DNA of 17,161 bases. It comes from Chromera velia (Eukaryota > Sar > Chromeraceae). Position numbers and translations under genes: made by a program. Shown piece after piece: positions 9,801 to 17,161 of this stretch. Position 1 is the first letter of the stretch; each line of letters opens with the position of its first letter. The DNA is taken from positions 1-17,161 of the forward strand of contig JAHBMJ010002613.1 in the NCBI GenBank assembly GCA_018398765.1, in the 5' to 3' direction. The notes below the pieces were generated by a model. It was not told the origin of the DNA. It saw nothing but the letters and a program-made list of their open reading frames with translations, and did no database searches.

Positions 9801-10456
9801 TCTTCGCCACAGTGTAGGAGGCGGCGGTGCCACGTCATTGCAGTCTCGTAAGAGACGGCAGACAGTCGGTGCGGGGAGGCGTACACTCGCTCGGCGCTCT
9901 ACATGACAACATACAGAATGTTGTAGGACGGATCTCCTCTGGGGCAGTCAATGCGGAACTCTTTCAGCTCACCGGAGACGGCATCGATGATTGCGAACCA
10001 CGAGTCGGCAGCCGTCTCTATCAGAACCAGCTTGTAGGGTCGAAGGAGCGGTTCCACTGACGGAGACCCGTCCTCCCTGTCTTTCACGAGATACGCTCTA
10101 TGATGTACAGGCATGCACAGACCCGTCTGCTTCTCAGTGAAAGGGAAACGGAAGAAAGCATCCTCATGGACCTTCAGCTTCACTCCCGTCTCGGCCTGGT
10201 TGATCTCCTCGCTCCAGATGACGTACTTGCGGTAGTACTCGGAGAAGATGGATCTCGAAGCTCCAGTGTCGAGGTAGGCAATGTCGGACTCCCAGAACTC
10301 TCTCTGGGAAGACCTTGCAGGTCGACGCACCTGCATCATCCAGGCAGTCTCTTTCGTGCCAGCAGCACGGCCGTCGACGATGTCCACTCGCTGATCATCT
10401 CGACCGAACGTCACTGTTTGCACCTCCGTACCCTGCCTGTCGGCAACCATACTCAG
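6804..10456 (-). pseudogene. pol: Copia pol: protease, integrase, reverse transcriptase, RNase H (broken)
   Basis: Domains in order are as follows. Aspartic protease: YLDTGAS, Asp codon near 10270. Pre-integrase zinc region: TWHRRLLHCGEEW near 9835, then KSCDICEQKN near 9730. Integrase core: Asp in WWWDLMFV (9631), Asp in IIRSDNDT (9457), Glu in HGAVEVANRE (9349); the last two are 35 residues apart, the classic D,D35E spacing. Reverse transcriptase: KTDVSGAFLQ (near 8080), ALYGGPGLARIF in place of the usual LYGLKQxPRxW, and the catalytic HVDDF (7727) in place of YVDD. RNase H: acidic residues in FNDSSF, SSTSCEM, VMDSKPL and RADVLTR. The stop is TGA at 6806-6804. Protease to early RT shares one frame, broken by TAG at 9899 and 9734, TGA at 8963 and TAG at 8333. 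Near 8010 the frame shifts, and the rest reads from SPDFPDKKPKEL to the end. I infer a dead copy whose domains have not been scrambled. Confidence 0.93.
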
Positions 10457-11579
10457 TCAGTCTGTCACTCGACTGCTGCAAGTCCGGATAATCCGCTTGC
10501 TTGTGTCTGTACTGCTTGCAGTTATGACACTTCCCCTTGAAGGTCGAACCCGAGCTCTCTTGCCCAGACTGAGAACCTCCACGACCATCACCTTGGAGTC
10601 TACCTCTGCCTCTCCCTGCTTGTCCTCCTCCTCGAGAGCTGCTACTGGACGGCTGCTCACTAGCACCGCCAGAACTGTGCCCACTGGCACTACCCCCGTG
10701 TCCATCTCCTCTGCCGTGGCCGTTGCTACGTCCATGTCCACGACTTCGACCACGAAGGCCACCAGGCACTCGAGGCCCGATCTCCCCAGGTCCTGCAAAC
10801 AGGGCAATCTCAAGCCCCCGACGAGTCACCTGCTCGCTGGGCTTCTTCCCAGCCAGCACCTGCACAAAGGAATTCCCAGCTGCAGATGCGAGCTCCTTGA
10901 TCTCACGCAAGATCGCCTCAGGGTCGTGCTGTTCCTGTTTGAGGGTGATCCTCAAGATCGTCTGCAACTCAAGGGGGACAGCATTCATGAGGTACTCCGC
11001 CTTCTTCTTCTTTAGGATTTTCATACTGAACTGGACAGCCTGCGCCTCCAGGTTCCTCCACTAAGTGGCTATGAGTGAGACGTTGGCGGCGAAAGCTCTC
11101 CTCCTCTTGTAAAAGGCGTCGTACTTTGCGGTGATGGCATCTTTCATATTCACGTCCTCGATTCCAAAGGCCCGGTCCACCGCCGCCCACACCTCTCTCT
11201 TGAAGAGGGGGTAGTTGACCCTTGCTGGGTCCACCTCGGGGAGACCGAGGTCGTCGAGCACCGGCTCTACCTCATCGTCGTCTCCCACTCCTTCTCCTGC
11301 AGCTCCCTCCTCCTCTCCCCCTTCCTCGTCGTCCTCCAGGTTAAATGCACCTGCATTGCGTTGCATGAACACACCAAGGACTGCCGAATGCATATGTTTG
11401 ACAGCCTTGACTACATTCAAAACCTAAGAGGGCTCAAGATGCAGTCTTCTCGCTTGGGTCAAGCCAAGCCACGCAGGGTCAGTCATCTTCATCTCTTGGA
11501 CTGCGATCTTCCAGGAAAGGATTGAATCAGTGGCCCCCAACAGGGGAAAATACTGTCGGGGACCCCTTGGCTCTGCCAT
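10395..11579 (-). pseudogene. gag: Copia gag-like capsid/nucleocapsid gene (broken)
   Basis: The likely start is ATG at 11579-11577: MAEPRGPRQYFPLLGATD, then SWKIAVQEMKMTDPAWLGLT, a pattern like copia Gag N-termini. In-frame TAG codons at 11426-11424 and 11063-11061 interrupt it, but the frame resumes directly after each. An acidic stretch (EDDEEGGEEEGAAGEG) follows near 11340. A Gly/Arg/Ser-rich region (about 10770-10560) precedes a zinc knuckle CHNCKQYRHKQADY in which the last Cys of CX2CX4HX4C is Tyr (TAT, one transition from TGT). The frame ends at TGA (10397-10395). It overlaps the pol frame, which opens after a TGA at 10459-10457; pol is one base downstream in register, so a +1 shift is needed between them. 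Confidence 0.85.
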
Positions 11580-11653
11580 CTTTCATACAAACAGACTAAA
11601 CAAGGAGAGAAAGGGAAGGATGAAAGGTGACCAGCTCAAAAAAGTTGCCTCAA

Positions 11654-11669
11654 GCGCCTGGGAGCACCA
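11654..11669 (-). other. Primer-binding site (minus-strand primer)
   Basis: On the element strand TGGTGCTCCCAGGCGC lies at the inner edge of the 5' LTR. It begins with TGG, the complement of the CCA end of a tRNA, as retroelement primer sites do. It does not begin with the TGGTATCAGAGC typical of many copia elements primed by initiator Met-tRNA. Its T overlaps the last LTR base. Which tRNA matches cannot be decided from this window. Confidence 0.6.
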
Positions 11670-12211
11670 CAGAAAAGTGTGATGCTAGCTGTCCTACCAT
11701 ATAACTAGAGGAGACGGCAATATAACTGAATCACCTCACATTCATTCATCGACTTACAGAAGGAGTCTGTCCAACCAGGGCAGAGTCATCAGCTTTCACT
11801 TGTTCAAATCAATCTAGTGACTGTCAATGAAAGAATATTTCCTATGCGTGCGCATAGCCTTTGAATCCATACTGCCCTCCAGTCATACTCAAACTCGAGA
11901 GGCCCAAAGCAAGTCAACATCAACACGATCGACTCAAAGACACATGAAAATTCCGACCTGCCATAGCCAACCATCACTGTCACTCAGTCATTTACGAAGT
12001 GATCAGTGCTTAGCTAGCTACGTTCGATGTGTCACACCCTACATTGAAGTAAGCTCTCTCAATCAACTCAGCCTTTCAAGCATGCTCTTCAATTCAGTCT
12101 ACCTGCATGCGCATTCCAAACCGCCACGCTTCATCGCGTGTCCGGATTCATAGGGCGCTTCTCGCTCGTGACGCACGCATTCTCGCTCGCATCGCGCACA
12201 CACTTTTCACA
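11669..12211 (-). repeat. 5' LTR of the copia-type element
   Basis: It has the same 543-bp length as the copy at 6026-6568, with about 36 substitutions and no gaps. It should carry the element promoter, but I recognise no clear TATA box. It retains more CpG dinucleotides than the other copy, for example CTCGCTCGTGACGCACGC where the 3' LTR has CTCACTCATGATGCATGC. Confidence 0.93.
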
Positions 12212-12216
12212 AAAGG
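12212..12216. repeat. Target-site duplication (right), AAAGG
   Basis: AAAGG directly after the right LTR matches the five bases before the left LTR. Confidence 0.8.
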
Positions 12217-12586
12217 AAAAATCCATGATGTTATTATATGTGTATTAAAACAGATAATTTTGAATATATCCGAATGCACTTAAGATCACTTTGGTTTTAA
12301 AAAAAAATTTATAACAAAAACCTCAAATTAAACCATATTTTCGACATATTTTCACCTAAAAACAATGAACACGTACAAATAAGCTAAAATATATCTTGAA
12401 ATAAATATTAATATAAGTATAAACGAATGGTGGGAGGCTAACTGTTTGTTTTGTTCAATGTATGCCAAGGAACATCAATCTCATCCCATCATATCCTAAG
12501 ACAAGTCACAGAGAGAGCTCGCACAGAGACGAAGAAAGAAACAAGAAAGACAGAAAGAATTACAGAAAAAAATAAAGAAAGCAATC
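12217..12586. other. AT-rich flank between retrotransposon and GAAA tract
   Basis: A strongly AT-rich stretch runs to about 12420 with no coding frame, followed by a transition into degenerate GAAA units from about 12527. An ATG at 12451 opens a long frame, but almost all of it is the Lys/Glu/Arg translation of the GAAA tract. Confidence 0.6.
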
Positions 12587-12622
<36 letters not shown>

Positions 12623-12627
12623 AAAAA

Positions 12628-12663
<36 letters not shown>

Positions 12664-12666
12664 ATC

Positions 12667-12706
<40 letters not shown>

Positions 12707-12715
12707 GAAAAAGGA

Positions 12716-12777
<62 letters not shown>

Positions 12778-12832
12778 AAGAAAGAAAGAAAAAAAGGAAA
12801 GAAAGAAAAAAAGGAAAGAAAGAAAAAAAGGA

Positions 12833-12872
<40 letters not shown>

Positions 12873-12962
12873 AAAAAAGAGAGAAAGAAAGAAAGAAAGA
12901 AAAAGAAAGAAAGAAAAAGAAAGAAAGAAAGAAAGAAAGAAAGGAAAGAAAGAGAGAGAGAG

Positions 12963-12993
<31 letters not shown>

Positions 12994-13053
12994 AAAAAAG
13001 GAAAGAAAGAAAAAAAGGAAAGAAAGAAAAAAAGGAAAGAAAGAAAAAAAGGA

Positions 13054-13093
<40 letters not shown>

Positions 13094-13150
13094 GAGAAAG
13101 AAAGAAAGAAAGAAAGAAAGAATCAAGAAAGAAAGAAAGAAAGAAAGAAA

Positions 13151-13186
<36 letters not shown>

Positions 13187-13220
13187 ACGAAAGAAAGAGA
13201 AAAAGGAAAGAAAGAAAGAA

Positions 13221-13256
<36 letters not shown>

Positions 13257-13269
13257 ATTAAAGTAATCG

Positions 13270-13304
<35 letters not shown>

Positions 13305-13313
13305 AAAAAAGGA

Positions 13314-13345
<32 letters not shown>

Positions 13346-13440
13346 ATCAAGAAAGAAAGAAAGAAAGAAAGAAAGAAAAAGAAAGAAAGAAAGAAAGAAA
13401 GAAAGAACGAAAGAAAGAAAAAAAGGAAAGAAAGAAAGAA

Positions 13441-13472
<32 letters not shown>

Positions 13473-13485
13473 ATTAAAGTAATCG

Positions 13486-13516
<31 letters not shown>

Positions 13517-13571
13517 AAAGAAAGAAAGAAAGAAAGAAAGAAAAGAAAGAAAGAAAGAAAGAAAGAAAGAA

Positions 13572-13611
<40 letters not shown>

Positions 13612-13616
13612 AAAAA

Positions 13617-13660
<44 letters not shown>

Positions 13661-13668
13661 AAAGAGAG

Positions 13669-13708
<40 letters not shown>
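12587..13708. repeat. GAAA tetranucleotide tract of over 1.1 kb with GA blocks
   Basis: On the plus strand GAAA units run almost without break, with scattered variants (AAAAAGG, GAATCAA, GAACG) and GA blocks at about 12746-12772, 12950-12964 and 13671-13708. Variant markers recur in the same order, showing a higher-order repeat. GAATTAAAGTAATCGAG occurs at about 13255 and 13471, and AATCAAG at 13121 and 13345. The complementary strand is all pyrimidine over long runs. The long frames on both strands are repeat translation only. The true length in the genome may differ because of assembly collapse. Confidence 0.95.
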
Positions 13709-13712
<4 letters not shown>

Positions 13713-14359
13713 GCGAGAGAGAAGAGTACTGGGGCTCTTTGGGGAAGAGTGAAGAAGGCCGCAGAGGACAGGGAGATCAAAAGGAGATCTGCAAAAATGC
13801 TTCAGTATGAAAGGACAAGTTGTCGGAATTGAGACAAGCAGGGCATGAGAAAATCGAGAGAGGAGGGAGACTGGCCGTCCGGGAAAAGAAATTCAGAAGA
13901 GGGCAGCAGCAAGCGGAACAGGAAGACAAAAGTTCGGACACGTAACCCACTCCACACAATTCATCAACTAACTGACGCACACACTACTTTAGAAGGAAGT
14001 TAGTCCAATTTCCGCAATAAAGAAGTATTCAAGTCAGATCTCAAGAATCCGAACAGACTCACGTTGGGCACATCTCGTCTGTCCATTGAGTTCAAACAAA
14101 GTACACCATTGAGAGATTTACATGGGACCCGCCACCAAAATGTCACAGGACCCCGGCACGACCCCAGCACAACTCTTTCCCCAATCAGAAAGGAGCAGCA
14201 CGGCATCTCCTTGAAGAGTGTTCCTGTCACTCTGACACAAACAAAAGAGAAAGTGCGTCAGTTCAAGGGAGACTCATAATACCCGCTTGTGAACAGTTGA
14301 CCAGCAGAGGAGGCTGTTTCCCTACCTCTTCTTCGTCTTCTTCTGGCTGTGTGCGTGCG
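13709..14359. other. Stretch downstream of the PH gene, no supported gene
   Basis: From 13720 to 13950 the plus strand has purine-rich frames with coiled-coil-like composition (for example KDKLSELRQAGHEKIERGGR), but they are short, contain stops and may simply continue the purine bias of the adjoining tract. Minus-strand frames of 67 and 76 codons at 13777-13980 and 14000-14230 have no recognisable motif. Part of this is probably the 3' UTR of the PH gene. Confidence 0.4.
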
Positions 14360-14743
14360 TCAGTCGGCCGGGGCGTTTTCCTCTGTCATCACTGTCGGTC
14401 GGACCATCCGTCTCCCTATGTGACCGATCCATGCCTCCTTCTCTGAGTTGCTGTCTGCCACAAAAAGATAAACTCTGTCGCGTGTGTCAACTCTGAACCC
14501 GCACTCATTCGCTGCCTCTTCCTCTGCAGACTTCACCGTGGAGCATTCGCGTAGAGGGATGGCCTCAGTCGGATAGGCAAGCTCATTGGATTTCTTGAAC
14601 GAATAGATGTGGGTTGCCGTCAAGACTACCCATCTTTTTCTCCACTCCTTTACAGTCCTGCTTCGTTTGCTCAACCAGCCTTCCTTGAGAATATCGTCGG
14701 GACGGATAGTCACGGAGTCTTTCGACCCAAATAGCCAGTTCAT
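14360..14743 (-). CDS. Small pleckstrin-homology (PH) domain protein, 127 aa
   Basis: The start is ATG at 14743-14741 in a CCGCC-ATG context; the frame extends 30 codons upstream but has no other ATG. The protein begins MNWLFGSKDSVTIRPDD, and the PH fold covers about residues 18-114: strand 1 ILKEGWLSKRS, strand 2 EWRKRWVVLT, strand 3 HIYSFKKSNE, a middle AIPLRE strand, FRVDTRDRVYLFVADS, and the C-terminal helix with the near-invariant Trp (W105) in EKEAWIGHIGRRM. Basic residues K20, K26, R27, R35, K36 and R37 lie where phosphoinositide-binding PH domains contact head groups, so membrane lipid binding is plausible but not shown. There is no other domain, signal peptide or membrane segment. 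A 13-residue tail follows and the stop is TGA. It may be a stand-alone PH adaptor, or one exon of a larger gene. Confidence 0.8.
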   Translation of the reverse strand: MNWLFGSKDSVTIRPDDILKEGWLSKRSRTVKEWRKRWVVLTATHIYSFKKSNELAYPTEAIPLRECSTVKSAEEEAANECGFRVDTRDRVYLFVADSNSEKEAWIGHIGRRMVRPTVMTEENAPAD

Positions 14744-15747
14744 GGCGGAAGGTCCGTCTCTCTTTTCTTTTCTCCGTCCAACAAAAAAGGAGACGGCAAA
14801 GTGGATCTGTGTGCAGGAAGAGGAAACAGCCACTACAGTAAAGCCTCTTCTTTTTTTTCGAGCATCCAGAATCTCCTACTCGAAGATATACAGGTACACT
14901 GTCTATTTAATATAAGCTCATCGACAGCCAGCTTGCAGATGGAGAATTCTTGTCTCTCAGACTCAGAGAAGATGGAATCCATTGGAATCCACTCATTGAA
15001 AGAGTCGAATTAACTATTAATTGCTTCGCCAAGCACAGGGGGCGGCGCGGAGCCACTTCGATCATTTGCGGCGGCGCGCGGATGGGCAATGATCGGCACA
15101 TCATGGCACATCATCATCATGCACTATGCCACCTCCGCTACACTCCTGCGGCATGCCGGGGCCCAGTAAGGCCAAAACCGATGAATCTGTACTTGGAGAC
15201 AATCATATAATATTTAATATACTGACTAGGCTAGATCCGCTCGATCTTCATATATGGGGACGCGACTTACATAACAAACTCCTCAATTATCCTCAAAACA
15301 AAACCCTCAATCACCATTACCCTCAATTATCAGAGATAATACAAAATAAATCGTGACTCCAAAATTTAAGTTTGAATCTATTTAAATCTATTATATATAA
15401 GACCATGCATGTTAAAATTTTATAGTCAAAAAAAAAAATGTATATAGAGACCCCTCTGAATACTTTTGAAACTAATAATGAAGATTAAAGACAAGTCTGC
15501 CATCTTTAAGCGATCAAACCGTTTTAAACAAATAGTCTGTTAATCTGTATTATGATCAGTATTCAACAGCTTCGACAGTTAGGTTTGATTCAACTTAAAA
15601 GGGTCTGATTTTCTTGGTTGGATCGGGTTGACTTGAGCCGAGGGCAATTCTCGGCTGTAATCGGCAGTGACTTTCTCATTAGCCAAGCCGTGTGCCACAC
15701 CATGCCACACCATACGCCACCCCGCATCGCAATATACCTCCATGAGC
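14744..15747. other. Stretch upstream of the PH gene, no supported gene
   Basis: It presumably contains the PH gene 5' UTR and promoter (from 14744 upward), though no core element is recognised. A GC-rich block with GGCGGCGCG words lies at about 15037-15080, followed by an AT-rich part (15190-15560) with repeated CCTCAAT/CCTCAAA words at about 15279-15330. No frame has a recognisable motif. Confidence 0.5.
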
Positions 15748-16912
15748 GGCTGAAGAAAAAGGAAAAAGACCTGAGGGCGGGAAACAGAAAGACGGAGGCA
15801 GATGATAGAAGAAGAAAGACTGCACCACCGAAGTGGAGGTACACGCATTCAACTGAGGCCTGAAAGCAGAGGGAGACAAGTGAATGGCTGACACCGCTAG
15901 CTGAAGGCCGAAAAAGAAGAAACGTGAGCTAAGGATGGGAGACAGAAAGGTAGATGCAGATAGCTACTGATCATAAGAGCAGAGAGGGCACAAAACAGAG
16001 GTAGAAGTTAAGAAATGATATTATGATCAAAGGATTAAAATAAGAGGGAGAAAAGGAAGGGGCTTGTAGCAGAATGTAGCAGAGGGCTCGAGAGAACTGG
16101 TCCCTAGAAAGAAAAGAAATGCTGCATGGAAGAGGCAGAATAAACCCTGAACACGATAGGCATAATTAAAGGGAGAGCCAGGTAGCGGAAGTAGAAAGCT
16201 TTCAGCATAAAGGTAAAAGTGGAGGCAGAGGAATGCGAGTGAAGGGTTGAAAGCAAAGGGAATTAAACTGAGAATGGGCGGTTAGCGGCTAGAAGAGAAA
16301 GAATGCAACCTGAAGACGATCTAGGCGCAGGGGGGGGGGAACGAGAAAAAGCGTAACATATAGATGGAGGCGCAGGGACATAATGACAGCTGAAGCGAAA
16401 AGAGGGCAAGCGAATGGCTGGCAGCAGAAGGCTGAAAGAGAAGGAATAAGACCTGAGGGCGGGAGACAGAAAGGCGGAGGCAGCTGACGGGAGACAAAAG
16501 ACCGCAACGCCAAAGTGGAAGTACAGGCATTCAACTGAGGCCTGAAAGCAGAGGGAGACAAGTGAATCTAGCAAGCAAATGGCTGACACTGTCAGCTGAA
16601 GGCCGAAAGAGAAGAAACGTGAGCTGAGGGTAGGAAACAGAAAGGTACATGCAGATAGCCGCAGATTGTAAGAGCAGAGAGGGCGCAGAATAGAGGTAGA
16701 AGCTAGTAAGAAATGATATTATGATCAAAGGACTAAAATAAGAGGGAGAAAAGGAAGGGGCTCGTAGCAGAATGTAGCAGAGGGCTCGAGGGGACTGATC
16801 CCTAGAAAAAAAAGAAATGCTGCATGGAAGAGGCAGAATATACCTTGAACGCGATAGGCATAAACGGAGAGGCAGGTAGCGGAAGCAGAAAGCTTTCAGC
16901 ACAAAGGTAAAG
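15748..16912. repeat. Tandem repeat, unit about 682-694 bp, with internal sub-repeats
   Basis: 15748-16429 is repeated by 16430-16912 (the second copy is partial). AACTGAGGCCTGAAAGCAGA occurs at 15851 and 16533 (offset 682), and GAAAGCTTTCAGCA near 16194 and 16888 (offset 694), so small indels accumulate. Within a unit, blocks such as GGAGACAGAAAGG followed by a GCAG recur about 150 bp apart, pointing to growth from a shorter unit. Open frames on the minus strand are repeated with it, lack motifs and are not called genes. Confidence 0.85.
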
Positions 16913-17161
16913 AACTGACTGTACTAACAATTGAAACCTTTGTACTGGAAAGTGACTTTAAAAAATTTAGTTTTTAAAACATTAAAATAGATAGTTTAAC
17001 CTTTGAACTAATTGATTTTCATAATTTATTTAAGACTATTTAAGCTTAGTAAGATGTTTAAAAAATGAAATAAAAAAATGTATATATAGAGTATATATTT
17101 TTTCAAAACCATAAATTGTCTGGTACCTATCATCGTAAATTAACGCTAAGAAATGTATCTG
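16913..17161. other. AT-rich end of the window
   Basis: Very AT-rich sequence with several TTTAAA-like words and no coding frame or structured feature that I can support. Confidence 0.5.

Larger units (their letters stand above)
6026..12211 (-). mobile_element. Ty1/copia-type LTR retrotransposon, full length, decayed
   Basis: The 6,186-bp element lies on the minus strand with 543-bp LTRs at both ends and the target duplication AAAGG. From 5' to 3' it contains LTR, primer-binding site, gag, protease, integrase, reverse transcriptase, RNase H, polypurine tract and LTR. Integrase before reverse transcriptase is the diagnostic Ty1/copia order. Coding frames carry TAG at 11424, 11061, 9899, 9734 and 8333, TGA at 8963 and a frameshift near 8010, so no intact polyprotein can be made by normal translation. 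LTR divergence is about 6.6 percent (36 differences counted by eye), so the insertion is old. Its catalytic motifs remain recognisable. It sits between the LRR and PH genes in their orientation and interrupts neither. Confidence 0.95.

Noticed and set aside
8333-11426. TAG reassigned as a sense codon in this nucleus
   Set aside because: The LRR gene itself ends at TAG after a complete repeat domain, and decay by transitions explains the TAG codons in an old element.
12451-13266. 271-codon plus-strand frame rich in Lys/Glu/Arg, and the 371-codon Phe/Leu/Ser frame on the other strand
   Set aside because: Both are translations of the GAAA/TTTC microsatellite; any long stop-free tetranucleotide repeat gives such frames.
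15590-16902. Several minus-strand frames of 70-120 codons, hydrophobic and Ser/Leu-rich
   Set aside because: They recur with the tandem repeat unit, start at different places in each copy and have composition expected from purine-rich DNA read on the other strand.
15748-16912. CRISPR-like array
   Set aside because: The repeats are hundreds of bases long with no regular short-repeat/spacer pattern, and the context is eukaryotic.

Overview
The window reads as nuclear DNA of a eukaryotic microbe. It has a spliced leucine-rich-repeat (LRR) gene with GT-AG introns, a Ty1/copia-type LTR retrotransposon, a small pleckstrin-homology (PH) gene, and long microsatellite and tandem-repeat tracts. There are no bacterial operons, Shine-Dalgarno sites or tRNAs. 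The ribonuclease-inhibitor-like LRR style and the repeat-rich intergenic DNA would fit an alveolate alga such as a chromerid, but that is inference from style only.

Layout. 1-508 (minus): decayed fragment with a possible BED/C2H2-like zinc finger. 509-1253: non-coding, with a hairpin and CAAAT repeats. 1260-4629 (minus): LRR gene. Its last three exons join in phase through two phase-1 introns into about 626 codons, with the repeat register kept across both junctions. Further, less certain 5' exons probably extend it to about 5513. The larger intron holds a CA/TG microsatellite and starts inside a GTGA tandem repeat, so the splice donor itself is a microsatellite. 5514-6020: intergenic, with GC-rich and AT-rich palindromes.

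6026-12211 (minus): complete but decayed copia-type element. Two 543-bp LTRs are flanked by the 5-bp target duplication AAAGG. The internal part holds gag, then protease, integrase, reverse transcriptase and RNase H in the Ty1/copia order. Catalytic motifs are preserved, but the frames carry five in-frame TAG codons, one TGA and a frameshift. The LTRs differ at about 36 of 543 sites, 33 of them transitions and many at CpG, so the insertion is old and the host probably methylated CpG.

12217-12586 is AT-rich flank. 12587-13708 is a tract of more than 1.1 kb of GAAA with GA blocks and a higher-order repeat of about 210-225 bp. 14360-14743 (minus) encodes a 127-aa protein that is almost only a PH domain. 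15748-16912 is a tandem repeat with a unit of about 682-694 bp, itself built of shorter related blocks. The last 250 bp are AT-rich with nothing recognisable.

The genes do not form a functional unit. The LRR and PH genes are independent host genes on the same strand, and the retrotransposon sits between them in the same orientation. I see no clearly novel system. The points most worth checking are the microsatellite splice donor, the poly-G tract in the LRR 5' region, the TAG-biased decay of the element, and the nested tandem repeats.
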